Positions 8,373 through 18,433 of a stretch of DNA of 64,000 bases are shown one piece after another. A program made the translations under genes and the position numbers. This DNA comes from Aliikangiella coralliicola (GTDB lineage: Bacteria; Pseudomonadota; Gammaproteobacteria; Enterobacterales; Kangiellaceae): contig NZ_ML660163.1 in NCBI RefSeq assembly GCF_007004725.1, positions 266,915 to 330,914 on the forward strand, given 5' to 3'. A model generated the notes under the pieces. It did no database searches, was not told where the DNA came from, and worked only from the letters and a program-made list of their open reading frames with translations. Position 1 is the stretch's first letter. The number at the start of each line of letters is the position of its first letter.

Positions 8373-9394
8373 GATAAAGGCCAACGTGGGTACACTTTAA
8401 TTTCGTGACCCACATCAAGCTTATCGCTTTTATATTGACAATACCCTGCATAGGCAATCATTGCGCCGTTATCAGTACAATACTCATGGCGAGGATAAAA
8501 AACTTCTCCTCCCATCTGAGCCATCAATTCAGCTAACTGCTCTCGCAATTTCAGGTTAGCGCTGACCCCCCCCGCAACAACTAGTCGTTTTCGACCGGTT
8601 TGCTTCAATGCCCTTTTACACTTTATTGCAAGCGTATCAACGACCGCTTCCTGAAATGCACGAGCAATATTTGCCGACGCCTGACCACTCGGCTCCTGAC
8701 CATCCACATTAGCTGCAGCGATACGGTTTGCAGCAAATGTTTTCAAGCCACTAAAACTAAAGTCGAGTCCGGGTCGATCGGTCATAGGCCGGGGAAATCG
8801 TTTCTCTGAGTCGTCGCCCTGCTCTGCTAATTTAGCCAGCAGCGGGCCTCCTGGATAATCCAGGCCCATAATTTTAGCCGTTTTATCAAAAGCTTCACCG
8901 GCGGCGTCATCGATAGACTCACCGATGATTTGGTAGGCTCCTAGCGCCTGCACATCAACTAACATAGTATGTCCACCAGAGACAAGTAGTGCTAAAAATG
9001 GGTATTCTGGAGCATTTTCCTCCAACATCGGTGCGAGTAAATGCCCTTCAAGATGATGAATTCCGATGGTTGGCTTATTCCACGCAACTCCAAGGCTTTT
9101 GGCAATTGTTGCCCCCACCAGCAGCGCCCCGATAAGTCCCGGGCCTTGGGTGTAAGCGATTGCGGTAATATCTTGAGGTTGGCATTTAGCTTCGCTTAAC
9201 GCCGCTTTAATGAGAGGAATCGTTTTTCTCACATGATCCCTTGAGGCCAACTCAGGCACAACACCACCATATTCTCCATGTAACTTCACTTGAGAATAAA
9301 GCTGATGGGCAGTGATTCCGGCAGATTCTCGATAAATCGCCACGCCAGTTTCATCACATGAACTCTCTATACCTAAAATTTGTATATCAGACAC
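8360..9394 (-). CDS. tsaD: tRNA N6-adenosine threonylcarbamoyltransferase
   Basis: Catalytic subunit of the t6A37 tRNA-modification complex with TsaB/TsaE. The protein matches E. coli TsaD throughout: [16 protein letters not shown] at the N-terminus, [10 protein letters not shown], the metal-binding HHLEGH near residue 110, the VSGGHTML segment, and [12 protein letters not shown] near the C-terminus. The frame stays open to a GTG at 9433, but the GTG at 9394 (protein starts [11 protein letters not shown]) has an AGGTAGG ribosome site and matches the usual family length, so I use it: 344 residues. It is divergent from rpsU, a conserved arrangement. Confidence 0.96.
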   Translation of the reverse strand: MSDIQILGIESSCDETGVAIYRESAGITAHQLYSQVKLHGEYGGVVPELASRDHVRKTIPLIKAALSEAKCQPQDITAIAYTQGPGLIGALLVGATIAKSLGVAWNKPTIGIHHLEGHLLAPMLEENAPEYPFLALLVSGGHTMLVDVQALGAYQIIGESIDDAAGEAFDKTAKIMGLDYPGGPLLAKLAEQGDDSEKRFPRPMTDRPGLDFSFSGLKTFAANRIAAANVDGQEPSGQASANIARAFQEAVVDTLAIKCKRALKQTGRKRLVVAGGVSANLKLREQLAELMAQMGGEVFYPRHEYCTDNGAMIAYAGYCQYKSDKLDVGHEIKVYPRWPLSEAV

Positions 9395-9494
9395 AATACC
9401 TACCTGGAACAGTTTCAGATTTTCCGACTTCACTCGGGATTTCGCCCGATCATACAGCCCATTTCAAAAACTGCCAAAAAATATTACTCGACCT

Positions 9495-9523
9495 TTGCAA
9501 TCAGCTTGAAAAAGCAGTAGAAT
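9495..9523 (+). promoter_or_regulatory. Candidate sigma-70 promoter for rpsU
   Basis: TTGCAA (9495-9500) and TAGAAT (9518-9523) are separated by 17 bases, followed by a GC-rich discriminator-like CTGCGCC. That layout is typical of growth-rate-controlled promoters ahead of ribosomal genes. It would give a leader of about 110 bases before rpsU. Confidence 0.5.
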
Positions 9524-9640
9524 CTGCGCCCTCGTCGTTTTTGACGATTTTTTGAACTTTTATTGATTAACACTTCAATTAATTGAGTCTTTAATTGATC
9601 AAATAGCTCAGTGGTGAGCTTGAAACTAGGATTAAACTAA

Positions 9641-9856
9641 ATGCCATCGGTAAAACTGAAAGAAAACGAACCTTTTGATATTGCTCTTCGTCGCTTTAAG
9701 CGCTCTTGTGAGAAAGCAGGCATCCTTTCTGAAGTACGTCGTCGCGAGCACTATGAAAAGCCAACTTCTGTACGCAAGCGTAAAAAAGCGGCAGCAGTTA
9801 AGCGTGCTCTGAAGAAAGCTTCTCGCGAGCAGCTACAACGTAGACGTTTGTACTAA
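9641..9856 (+). CDS. rpsU: 30S ribosomal protein bS21
   Basis: A 71-residue, very basic protein identical in length to E. coli bS21 and nearly collinear with it: the N-terminal third has the conserved [19 protein letters not shown] segment, and the tail ends in QRRRLY. It is a component of the 30S platform that helps initiation. It is the first gene of the macromolecular-synthesis cluster rpsU-yqeY-dnaG-rpoD. Confidence 0.98.
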   Translation: MPSVKLKENEPFDIALRRFKRSCEKAGILSEVRRREHYEKPTSVRKRKKAAAVKRALKKASREQLQRRRLY

Positions 9857-9968
9857 TTTTTATTGTAGTTTTATTGTTTAAAGAATAATTGAGTGCCACA
9901 AGCGTGCTTAGGTTTTTCCGTTAGACAATAAATCAAAAATCCGTTCATCAAACTAAGCGATCACTAAC

Positions 9969-10415
9969 ATGTCCACATTAGTAGCACAAATAAAAGACGG
10001 CATGAAAGAAGCAATGCGGGCCAAAGACAAGGTTCGCTTAACAGCTATTCGTATGTTGCTTGCACAGATTAAGCAGATCGAAGTTGATGAACGTAGAGAA
10101 GTAACCGACACTGACGTATTGGCTGCTCTCGACAAAATGATTAAACAGCGCAAAGATTCTATTGAACAGTTCGAAGCAGCTGGCCGAAATGAGCTTGCTG
10201 ATAACGAAAAACAAGAAATCGAAGCGCTGCAAGCATACCTTCCTCAAGCTTTATCTGAATCTGAAATAAATAACCTGGTAGAGTCAGCGATTGCTGAATC
10301 GGGTGCAGAATCTATGCGTGATATGGGGAAGGTAATGGCGATTTTGAAGCCTCAAATGCAAGGGCGGGCTGATATGTCAGCTGTTAGCGGCCAAGTAAAA
10401 GCTAAACTTTCCTAA
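9969..10415 (+). CDS. GatB/YqeY domain protein
   Basis: A 148-residue protein of the YqeY family, which shares its helical fold with the tRNA-binding tail of GatB. Visible family features are the start (IKDGMKEAMRAKDKVRL), the QRKDSIEQFEAAGR segment near residues 56-70, LQAYLPQALSE near residue 90, and a C-terminal DMGKVMAILKPQ motif. A tRNA-related role is inferred from the fold; the free-standing protein is poorly characterised. Its position between rpsU and dnaG is common in gammaproteobacteria such as Pseudomonas. Confidence 0.93.
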   Translation: MSTLVAQIKDGMKEAMRAKDKVRLTAIRMLLAQIKQIEVDERREVTDTDVLAALDKMIKQRKDSIEQFEAAGRNELADNEKQEIEALQAYLPQALSESEINNLVESAIAESGAESMRDMGKVMAILKPQMQGRADMSAVSGQVKAKLS

Positions 10416-10433
10416 TATTTACCTCCGCTCTAT

Positions 10434-10459
10434 TGACTGTAAATCCTCGGATTCAGTCA
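10434..10459 (+). other. Short hairpin in the yqeY-dnaG spacer
   Basis: TGACTG (10434-10439) pairs with CAGTCA (10454-10459), and AATC (10442-10445) with GATT (10450-10453), with a two-base bulge. There is no T-run. In E. coli a weak terminator in the equivalent place tunes dnaG expression; whether this hairpin does the same is a guess. Confidence 0.3.
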
Positions 10460-10650
10460 TAGCATCATTAAACGGCTTACCCAGGTCATTAAAGGTTTTA
10501 TCCCGTTAGAAAGTCAATTCTTCTTAAGCCTCAAATCAGTTAAGAAAATGGACTTTGCTCAAAAACATTAATTAATGAATTCATTTTCAAAGCAGCATTA
10601 GGCACAATGTTGCTAAAATACAACTTCCTTTATTTTTTCGTTATTTGTAG

Positions 10651-12462
10651 ATGGCCGGACGCATACCACAATCATTTATCAATGAACTGCTCGCACGGGC
10701 AGATTTAGTAGAAATTATTGAACGGCGTGTACCTTTAAAAAAAGCAGGACGAAACTACACCGCTTGCTGTCCATTTCACAACGAAAAAACGCCCTCTTTT
10801 TCAGTTAACCCTGACAAACAGTTTTATTATTGCTTCGGCTGCGGAGTCAGTGGCAATGCCATTAGTTTTCTAATGGAATACGAAGGTCAGGAATTTGTTG
10901 CAGCAGTAGAAGATCTGGCTTCACAATTAGGCGTAGAAGTTCCAAGAGAAGCATTTGGCGATCAACCTCAAAAAACAAATAATGCGTTATTTCCGCTCAT
11001 GGAAAAAGTCGCTCAGCACTATCAGCAACAATTAAAGCGCCACCCAACAGCGGTAAAAGCCGTTAACTATCTCAAAAATAGAGGACTTAGCGGAGAAATA
11101 GCCAAACAATATGGCATCGGTTACGCGCCTGAAGAATGGCAAAACTTGAGTCACCTCGACAAAGACAAGAAAAAACTCCAGAAAAACCTGGTAGAAACAG
11201 GCATGATGATCGAAAAAGAAAACGGTCATGCCTATGATCGTTTTCGTGACCGAATAATGTTCCCCATTCGCAATCGACGTGGCCAAGTCTTAGGTTTCGG
11301 CGGTCGCGTGATCGATAAAGGTGAGCCCAAATATCTCAACTCTCCAGAGACAACGCTATTTCATAAAGGAAAAGAGCTTTACGGACTCTATGAAATGCGT
11401 CGGCAGTTACGTAATGTTGATCATATTATCATTGTCGAAGGCTACATGGATGTGGTTGCTTTAGCGCAATTCGGTATTTATAACGCAACCGCCACACTAG
11501 GCACAGCAACAACAAGTGACCACTTACTAACATTGTTCCGTATTTGCCCAAAAGTTGTCTTCTGCTTCGACGGGGACAAGGCCGGCCGAGCGGCAGCTAT
11601 AAGAGCACTCAATCATGCACTACCATTACTGAAAGATGCCCGCGAAGTTCGCATGATGTTTTTACCAGAGGGAGAAGATCCTGATACTATGGTTAGAAAT
11701 ATCGGGGCAGAAGCTTTTAAAGAGCAAGTTGAAATAGCGACGACACTATTCGACTATCTATTAGAATACCTGACTAATCAAGTTGATATGAATACCTTTG
11801 AAGGACCCGCCAAATTAGTTCATTTGGCAAAGCCCTTCTCACAATTGATTAAAGATCCTATTTTATCCGCACGATTCCAGCAGCGATTGAGTGAGCTTTC
11901 CGGTCTCAATGAAAAACAATTAAAACAAGTCTTGCCCCATGAGCAACCACAAACGCAAAAGGCGTCAACCACTACTCATACAGAAAACCCTGAGCAATCC
12001 TCGCCGAGTGAGACAACGACTCAAAACTCAAAGACAGTCAAAAGCTCCGGGAAAAACAAAATCCCCTTTCGCCGCGCCATTGCACTGTTGCTTCAGTTTC
12101 CCGAAGCTTTGCCCGCTGCTGATTTGAGTTGGCTCGCAGATATCGAGGAACCTGGCGCTCAAATACTTAACAAACTTATTCAGCTAATTTCAGCAGAAGA
12201 AGGTGTTACCACAGCCATGTTAATAGAAAATTGGCGAGGTCATCAGGAGGAACCTCACCTCACGAAACTGGCTACTATGGACCTGTTAACCCAGGCTGAA
12301 AATGCGCAAACCGAACTTTGTGAAATCACTAAGCATCTGGAAAAAAGCTATTTGATTGATCAATGGGACTCACTCATTGAGAAATCTCGGCTTCAACCTC
12401 TATCCACTGATGAAAAAGATAAGTTAAAACAGTTGCAAATTGCGATCAGTGCCCCCAGATAA
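10651..12462 (+). CDS. dnaG: DNA primase
   Basis: Synthesises RNA primers at the replication fork. The 603-residue protein has the N-terminal CHC2 zinc-binding domain (CPFHNEKTPSF and YYCFGCG, residues about 40-65), the catalytic core with the EGYMD Toprim motif near residue 268 and FDGDKAGR near residue 308, and a C-terminal helicase-binding domain. A Thr/Ser/Gln-rich linker (about residues 430-470) separates core and tail. Length is normal. About 417 bases separate it from rpoD. Confidence 0.97.
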   Translation: MAGRIPQSFINELLARADLVEIIERRVPLKKAGRNYTACCPFHNEKTPSFSVNPDKQFYYCFGCGVSGNAISFLMEYEGQEFVAAVEDLASQLGVEVPREAFGDQPQKTNNALFPLMEKVAQHYQQQLKRHPTAVKAVNYLKNRGLSGEIAKQYGIGYAPEEWQNLSHLDKDKKKLQKNLVETGMMIEKENGHAYDRFRDRIMFPIRNRRGQVLGFGGRVIDKGEPKYLNSPETTLFHKGKELYGLYEMRRQLRNVDHIIIVEGYMDVVALAQFGIYNATATLGTATTSDHLLTLFRICPKVVFCFDGDKAGRAAAIRALNHALPLLKDAREVRMMFLPEGEDPDTMVRNIGAEAFKEQVEIATTLFDYLLEYLTNQVDMNTFEGPAKLVHLAKPFSQLIKDPILSARFQQRLSELSGLNEKQLKQVLPHEQPQTQKASTTTHTENPEQSSPSETTTQNSKTVKSSGKNKIPFRRAIALLLQFPEALPAADLSWLADIEEPGAQILNKLIQLISAEEGVTTAMLIENWRGHQEEPHLTKLATMDLLTQAENAQTELCEITKHLEKSYLIDQWDSLIEKSRLQPLSTDEKDKLKQLQIAISAPR

Positions 12463-12879
12463 GGTCTTCGCCAATAACGCTCGAGCCACCTTTAACCAAG
12501 TTTCGTTCGGTCTGAAAATCAGGCTGAATACTAAAAAAAGGTTTCAAACAACTAAGAAAAGTATTGAAATTAAAGATAAAGACAGAAAGTGAACACTTAC
12601 AAACTTAACTAGTGATAACCCCTTTAATTTGAAAAGAAGGACATTCATTTAGATGAGCTTGGATCAATCGATAATTGTTTCTCACTTTTAATCAATCGAT
12701 AGTTTTATTGAATGTTAAACTTTTACCAGATTTATTAACATTTTTGGTAACTTAGTAGTTAGTAATCTTGCTGATTTGGGACTAGACTGTGTATAATTGG
12801 CGGTTTCGTGTCCGTTGACTCGTACCGGGAAAATTCGGTTACGAATTGAGTTTTTTTAGTCTGATTTAAGGTTATTTGA
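12463..12879 (+). promoter_or_regulatory. dnaG-rpoD spacer with candidate rpoD promoter
   Basis: The spacer holds no gene I can support. The best promoter is TTGCTG (12768-12773), 18 bases, TATAAT (12792-12797), giving a leader of about 75 bases before rpoD. The upstream part is AT-rich with A- and T-tracts (12640-12750), possibly an UP-like region. The size suggests rpoD has its own promoter in addition to read-through from dnaG. Confidence 0.45.
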
Positions 12880-14736
12880 ATGACAGATAATTCCACTCCG
12901 TCGACAATATCTCAGCAGTCACAGCTGAAATTGTTGATCACTAGAGGTAAGGAGCAAGGCTACCTTACCTATGCAGAAGTAAACGATCATCTACCACCGG
13001 ATATCGTAGACCCTGATCAAGTGGAAGATATCATTAGCATGATCAACGATATGGGAATTCAGGTTTTCGAAGCCGCTCCCGAAGCTGATGCGCTGTTAAT
13101 GAACGAAGCTTCTGCTCCCGATGAAGATGCAGCAGAGGAAGCGGCGGCAGCACTGGCAAATGTTGACAGCGAGTTCGGTCGAACAACTGATCCCGTCCGT
13201 ATGTATATGCGAGAAATGGGAACGGTTGAACTGCTTACCCGTGAAGGCGAAATTGAGATTGCCCGTCGTATAGAAGACGGCATTCGTCAGGTACTGGCTT
13301 CAATTGCAGAGTACCCCGAAACGGTTTCAATGCTCCTCGATGAATACGACAGATTTGTCGCAGAGGAAATTCGTCTAACCGATATTATCACTGGTTTTGC
13401 CGACAGCGAAGAAGAAGCAGCAATGGCAGCCAGCCACGTTGGTAGTGAAGTTCCCGAAGAAGAGCTTGACGATGAAGACGCTGATTTAGATTCGGATGAT
13501 AGTGACGAAGAAGAAGCAAACATGGGACCCGATCCTGAGTTGGCGGCCAGCCTCTTCAATCAACTCCGAGAAAGCTATGAGAAAACCATCGGCGCAATTG
13601 CCAAGTATGGTCGAAATCACAAAAATGCGGTCAATGAAATTGAAGGCATGAAAGAGAACTTCCTGAAGTTCAGATTACTGCCAAAAATGTTTGATCGACT
13701 TTCAGAAAAAATGCGTAGCCGAATGGCCCTGTTACGTACTCAAGAAAGACTCATTATGCGCTTGGCGACTGAAACCGCCAAAATGCCGCGTAAAGAATTT
13801 ATCCGAAGCTTTCCTGGTAGCGAAACAAATACCAAGTGGATAGATTCAATCATCGCCAAAGATCCTGAATATATCGCCGAACTTGAAGAAGTTGCTGAAG
13901 ATATTATTCGCGCTCAAAATAAAATGGTGAAAGTTGAAAAAGATAGCAACTTAACCATTGCAGAAGTCAAAGAGACCAATCGTCGCATGTCTATTGGTGA
14001 GGCGAAAGCTCGTCGCGCCAAGAAAGAAATGGTAGAAGCTAACTTGCGACTGGTTATTTCAATCGCCAAGAAATACACCAACCGCGGTCTCCAATTTCTC
14101 GACCTTATTCAAGAAGGTAATATCGGCCTGATGAAGGCTGTAGACAAATTTGAATATCGCCGAGGTTATAAGTTTTCGACTTATGCAACTTGGTGGATCA
14201 GACAAGCAATTACGCGTTCAATTGCAGATCAGGCAAGAACCATTCGAATTCCGGTTCACATGATAGAAACCATTAACAAGTTGAATCGAATTTCGAGACA
14301 AATGCTGCAAGAAATGGGAAGAGAACCACAGCCAGAAGAATTAGCTGAACGAATGGAAATGCCGGAAGATAAAATCCGCAAAGTTCTTAAGATTGCGAAA
14401 GAACCAATTTCTATGGAAACGCCTATCGGTGATGATGAAGATTCCCATCTGGGCGATTTCATTGAAGATGGAAATCAGGACTCTCCGATTGACTCAGCGA
14501 CTTCAGAAAGCTTGCGTGAAGCAACCAAAGCGGTTCTAGCTGGTTTAACAGCTCGTGAAGCGAAGGTTTTGAGAATGCGCTTTGGAATAGACATGAATAC
14601 TGATCATACTTTAGAAGAAGTTGGTAAACAGTTTGATGTTACTCGTGAGCGTATCCGCCAAATTGAAGCCAAGGCGCTTAGAAAACTTCGTCACCCTACG
14701 CGCTCAGACAGGCTGCGAAGCTTTCTTGATGAGTGA
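12880..14736 (+). CDS. rpoD: RNA polymerase sigma factor RpoD (sigma-70)
   Basis: Primary sigma factor. The 618-residue protein has region 1.1 at the N-terminus, region 1.2 starting at [25 protein letters not shown] (about residues 106-130), the non-conserved region with an acidic stretch (about residues 190-215), the region 2 core ([26 protein letters not shown] and the [10 protein letters not shown] segment), region 3, and the region 4 helix-turn-helix ([16 protein letters not shown], then [18 protein letters not shown]). The acidic stretch is also found in the E. coli protein and is not unusual. A strong terminator follows. Confidence 0.98.
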   Translation: MTDNSTPSTISQQSQLKLLITRGKEQGYLTYAEVNDHLPPDIVDPDQVEDIISMINDMGIQVFEAAPEADALLMNEASAPDEDAAEEAAAALANVDSEFGRTTDPVRMYMREMGTVELLTREGEIEIARRIEDGIRQVLASIAEYPETVSMLLDEYDRFVAEEIRLTDIITGFADSEEEAAMAASHVGSEVPEEELDDEDADLDSDDSDEEEANMGPDPELAASLFNQLRESYEKTIGAIAKYGRNHKNAVNEIEGMKENFLKFRLLPKMFDRLSEKMRSRMALLRTQERLIMRLATETAKMPRKEFIRSFPGSETNTKWIDSIIAKDPEYIAELEEVAEDIIRAQNKMVKVEKDSNLTIAEVKETNRRMSIGEAKARRAKKEMVEANLRLVISIAKKYTNRGLQFLDLIQEGNIGLMKAVDKFEYRRGYKFSTYATWWIRQAITRSIADQARTIRIPVHMIETINKLNRISRQMLQEMGREPQPEELAERMEMPEDKIRKVLKIAKEPISMETPIGDDEDSHLGDFIEDGNQDSPIDSATSESLREATKAVLAGLTAREAKVLRMRFGIDMNTDHTLEEVGKQFDVTRERIRQIEAKALRKLRHPTRSDRLRSFLDE

Positions 14737-14750
14737 TTAGCTTACTCAGA

Positions 14751-14781
14751 TAAAAGAGCCTTTTTTAAGGCTCTTTTTTTT
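14751..14781 (+). terminator. Intrinsic terminator after rpoD
   Basis: AAAGAGCC (14753-14760) pairs with GGCTCTTT (14769-14776) around a TTTTTTAA loop, followed by a run of T. It lies 15 bases after the rpoD stop codon and closes the rpsU-rpoD cluster. Confidence 0.9.
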
Positions 14782-15141
14782 GCATAAATTTAAGTTTCAC
14801 CATTACTTTAATTATCAATTTTTTAAGCAACCCTTGCCACCCAGTTAAACCATATCGCAATTGTAAATAATTCAGCTAAATTAAAAACTTTTACAATATC
14901 TCTTACTTTTTCAGTCACCCGTTTCATCAAGAAATTAGCCTAACCTCAGGTATGTTTTGCCGCTAATCACCATAATAAAAATTCAACATCACGCAAATTT
15001 AACGCTGAAAACAAACGTGGCATAATTTTTTAGCTATACTTAATTCCAACATAGGATAGGTAACCTGAATTCAGGATAAAAAAATCAAAGAGACAACATT
15101 CAGGTTAAGTTGGTAAGTCCCTAATATTTCAGGAAGATTAT
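14782..15141 (+). promoter_or_regulatory. Spacer before the GAF-GGDEF-EAL gene with overlapping inverted repeats
   Basis: No gene is visible. A TATACT hexamer near 15034 could be a -10. Further on, CCTGAATTCAGG (15064-15075) is a perfect 12-base palindrome, while TAACCTGAA (15061-15069) is also fully complementary to TTCAGGTTA (15099-15107). The two pairings use the same left arm, so they exclude each other. Downstream an AGGAAG ribosome site (15131-15136) leads to the TTG start at 15142. Confidence 0.4.
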
Positions 15142-17559
15142 TTGAATAATAACTCAGAAAACGACAACCCGGTTGCTTCAAAAAACTCAACTGCTCAGCC
15201 AAAAATCTTTCAAAAATCGCCTTCTTTAGAAGTGCTGCAGAATTTTATTGAGCGTATCAATCGCCTGGAGTCACTAGAAGATATCCTCTCATATTCTGCC
15301 AAACATACTGTTGAAGAATTGGGCTTTGAAGATTGTGTTATTTATTTACTCGATCCTGATTTAGAGACTCTCGTTCAAATTGCCGCTTTTGGACCGAAAA
15401 ATCCAGATCAAACAAGCATTATCAATCCGATAACTATTCGGCTGGGAAATGGGATTGTCGGCCGCGCTGCAGCTAATAAGACAACTCTACGAGTAGCAGA
15501 TACGAGGACGGAGCCAGACTATATTGTTGACGACCAGGTAAGGCTTTCCGAACTGTCGGTACCGATACTACACCAGGATAAGTTACTGGGGGTTATTGAC
15601 TCGGAAAATAGCGCACTAGATTTTTTTAGCTACGAACACCAGTACTATATCGAAATACTCGCATCGGTAATCGCATCTAAAATCACATTCGAATCGACTA
15701 TTATTGCATTGGAAAAAACCATTGATGCCTTAGGAAATTCGCAAAAATTATCCGATGTATATTTCCGTATTTCCGAATTAACCCACAACTCAAAATCAGA
15801 AGAGGAATTCTATTTAAACCTGCATCACCTGGTTTCGAAACAAGTAAAAACCCAGAGCTTTTTTGTCGTCTTACTGGATCGAAATACTGAAAATTATTCG
15901 TTTCCTTACTTTCACGATGAGAAAGAGGGCGGCAGATTTGATATCAAAATAGAAAACGAGATCATGAAGCAATCGCTGGTTGCTGAAGTCATTGAAAACC
16001 AGCAACCTTATCTTGCAGATTACCGCGAACTCAAACAGCGCTCTCTGAAAGGCCAACTCGTCAGAAATGGTGAAATCGCCTATAGTTGGTTAGCCGTGCC
16101 ATTTCAGATAAGTGATTCACTTCATGGCGCAATAGCACTACAAAGTTATGACTCCACTATTATATTCAGCGCTGCAGATAAAGAATTTTTAAGCTTCTTA
16201 AGCCAACATGTGAGCACAGCGATTGAGCGGACACTGAAAGATCAAAAGCTACTTCATCAAGCCCTCCACGATCCATTAACCGGGCTCGCTAACCGTTCTC
16301 TTTTCCGAGATCGAGTTAACCACGCTTTCTCCAGGGTTCGCAGACATGACTCACCCGAGCTGGCAGTGCTTTTTATTGATTTCGACAACTTTAAATTGAT
16401 CAATGATAATTTTGGTCATCAGGCAGGTGATGCGTTATTGCGCTTAACCGCGGAAAAAATACAACATCAACTACGGGAATGCGACACCTTGGCCAGATTG
16501 GGTGGAGACGAATTTGCCGTGTTATTAGAAGATCTGGAAAGTAGTTCTTTTGCAATCACCATCGCTCAGAGAATCCTCAAAGCAACTCAAGATGCAATAA
16601 TTGTTGGTGATCAATCTATCTTCGTGACTATCAGTATTGGCATTGCACTTAAAGATGAAAATACTCAGTTTGCTGAAGACTTATTGAAAAATGCTGACCA
16701 CGCGATGTACCACGCCAAGAGTAAAGGAAAAAATAATATTCAAGTTTACGAAACAACCTTACACCACGCAGTTGTATACGCAAGGCAAGTGTTAAGGGAG
16801 TTAGAAATCGCGCTAAGTGAAGACCAACTTGAATTTCATTTTCAACCGATTGTTGCACTTAACACCAGGGAGATTGTTGGATTTGAAGCGTTAATAAGAT
16901 GGAAACACCCCACTAGAGGGCTTATTTATCCTGACGAATTTATCGAAATCGCAGAGCAAAATGATCTGGTAAGAGCGATAGATAGCCAACTACTAAAGCG
17001 CGTCGCGAAAACCCTATCGAATTGGCAAGCCTTAACCAACACTCCCTTGTACATTAGCGTTAATATTTCAGCGAAGCGATTTATCGATTCGCAACTTGTC
17101 AACGAAATTGAGCAAGTTTTTAAACAACATCGGCTAGTTCCTGGTTCACTTCTGATCGAAGTAACCGAACACGCGCTGATTAAAAATATCGGCAAAGCCC
17201 GATTGCTATTTCATCAATTGCGATCAATTGGTGTGAAAATATCACTCGATGACTTTGGTACAGGCTACTCGTCATTAAGTTACCTAAATCAACTACCTTT
17301 CGATATTATTAAAATTGATCGCTCATTTGTCACTAGCATCAATAAAAGAAAGTTAAATCATCCTATTATCAACACCATCGTGGTATTGGCAAAAACCCTT
17401 GATATTGAATTAGTGGCGGAGGGAATTGAATCAAAGCTTCAGTTAGAAATTTTACAGCAAATGGATTGTCAGTATGGCCAGGGATATTACCTGGCGAAAC
17501 CTATGTCGGAACATGAAGCAGAAAAATTGGTCACGAATCGAAGTTTAAAGTCAGAGTAG
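15142..17559 (+). CDS. GAF-GAF-GGDEF-EAL cyclic-di-GMP signalling protein
   Basis: A soluble 805-residue protein: GAF domain (about residues 30-180), a second GAF-like domain (about 200-365), GGDEF (about 375-540), EAL (about 550-800). The GGDEF motif is intact at residues 454-458 and is preceded by an RxxD inhibitory-site motif (RECD) at the usual five-residue distance. The EAL motif is intact (582-584), followed by DDFGTGYSS and an EGIE segment. Both making and breaking c-di-GMP look possible. The start is TTG at 15142 with an AGGAAG ribosome site. No membrane segment is present, so it probably senses a cytoplasmic signal through the GAF domains. Confidence 0.93.
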   Translation: MNNNSENDNPVASKNSTAQPKIFQKSPSLEVLQNFIERINRLESLEDILSYSAKHTVEELGFEDCVIYLLDPDLETLVQIAAFGPKNPDQTSIINPITIRLGNGIVGRAAANKTTLRVADTRTEPDYIVDDQVRLSELSVPILHQDKLLGVIDSENSALDFFSYEHQYYIEILASVIASKITFESTIIALEKTIDALGNSQKLSDVYFRISELTHNSKSEEEFYLNLHHLVSKQVKTQSFFVVLLDRNTENYSFPYFHDEKEGGRFDIKIENEIMKQSLVAEVIENQQPYLADYRELKQRSLKGQLVRNGEIAYSWLAVPFQISDSLHGAIALQSYDSTIIFSAADKEFLSFLSQHVSTAIERTLKDQKLLHQALHDPLTGLANRSLFRDRVNHAFSRVRRHDSPELAVLFIDFDNFKLINDNFGHQAGDALLRLTAEKIQHQLRECDTLARLGGDEFAVLLEDLESSSFAITIAQRILKATQDAIIVGDQSIFVTISIGIALKDENTQFAEDLLKNADHAMYHAKSKGKNNIQVYETTLHHAVVYARQVLRELEIALSEDQLEFHFQPIVALNTREIVGFEALIRWKHPTRGLIYPDEFIEIAEQNDLVRAIDSQLLKRVAKTLSNWQALTNTPLYISVNISAKRFIDSQLVNEIEQVFKQHRLVPGSLLIEVTEHALIKNIGKARLLFHQLRSIGVKISLDDFGTGYSSLSYLNQLPFDIIKIDRSFVTSINKRKLNHPIINTIVVLAKTLDIELVAEGIESKLQLEILQQMDCQYGQGYYLAKPMSEHEAEKLVTNRSLKSE

Positions 17560-17676
17560 CACTGCGCCCAAATTACTCGTTAATGTATTCGTAAAGAAAA
17601 AGCGCTATCGTGGACCTATGACAGCCGCTTTGCTCAACGATTTATCCCGAAGTTCAGAGTATTTAGTAATAACTTA

Positions 17677-18123
17677 TTATCGACAAGAAAACTTTGGCAC
17701 CATAGTAACGATTTTGTCTTTACCGTCCTTGTCCTCCATCAAATAGCAATTACCATCTTGCCCAACTTGATAGTATCTGTCTTGTTCAGAGTTAACCTCC
17801 GGCAGATAGCCATCTTCATCACCAACTGAATAGCCGTTTACCAACTCTTCATCTGAAGTTGAGTGAGAGGTTGTGGTCACAACTCTTTGCACAGGCTCAT
17901 CATCATGACTCGCCTCTGTTAGCAAATGCCCAATAATACCACCGACGACTAACGCCCCAACAACATCTGAAGCTCGACTATGGCCATGTCCGTGGACGCC
18001 AACTGATACATGGCCCCTATGACCATGATGATATCCATGGTGACTAGATGCCGAATAGTGAGTTGAGCATGCAGTAATAAAAATCAGCGCGGGCGCTAAC
18101 AGCAAAGTAACAGGAAATTTCAT
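17677..18123 (-). CDS. Histidine-rich lipoprotein of unknown function
   Basis: I place the start at ATG 18123, which has an AGAGGA ribosome site; the frame is open seven codons further. The 148-residue product starts with a lipoprotein signal ending in the lipobox FITAC, so Cys19 is probably lipidated. Just after it comes a His/Gly-rich stretch (HHGYHHGHRGH, then HGHGHS, about residues 26-48), a Gly/Val hydrophobic segment, and an acidic Ser/Asp/Glu tail. The His cluster suggests metal binding, probably at the outer membrane, but that is inference. I do not recognise a named family. Confidence 0.7.
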   Translation of the reverse strand: MKFPVTLLLAPALIFITACSTHYSASSHHGYHHGHRGHVSVGVHGHGHSRASDVVGALVVGGIIGHLLTEASHDDEPVQRVVTTTSHSTSDEELVNGYSVGDEDGYLPEVNSEQDRYYQVGQDGNCYLMEDKDGKDKIVTMVPKFSCR

Positions 18124-18433
18124 TAGAATCCTCTGACATAACACCGGTGCCGGACAAAGTTTTTCCAGTTGAATTTCCCTGGAACACCAATGGCCTATTA
18201 ATGCACCTATACCTATTAAAACCAGTACCTATTAAAAATAGTACCCTTTGTTCAATATTCGCAACTCTATGAAATCTATACTTCAGTCTGCGACGTTTTG
18301 AATTTTGAACTCAGATATCGGTAAACAATCACACTTAAATAACAGTCCACAGATTAACAGTACATAGATTAACCTAAACTGAACATCCCAAAGGTCAACA
18401 TAACTAATTGAATTTTATAGTAAATTATGAGAA
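18124..18433. repeat. Lipoprotein-rsmA spacer with two short tandem duplications
   Basis: No gene is visible. ACCTATTAAAA occurs at 18211 and 18227 (16-base period), and a 15-base unit occurs twice head to tail at 18341-18355 and 18356-18370 (AACAGTCCACAGATT / AACAGTACATAGATT). The region is downstream of rsmA and upstream of the lipoprotein gene, so it must hold the lipoprotein promoter. Confidence 0.55.

Noticed and set aside
9969..10415. yqeY between rpsU and dnaG as an unusual insertion in the macromolecular-synthesis operon
   Set aside because: This gene order is common in Pseudomonas and other gammaproteobacteria.
13450..13530. Acidic stretch in RpoD as an unusual insertion
   Set aside because: The non-conserved region of E. 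coli sigma-70 also has an acidic run, so this is normal for the family.
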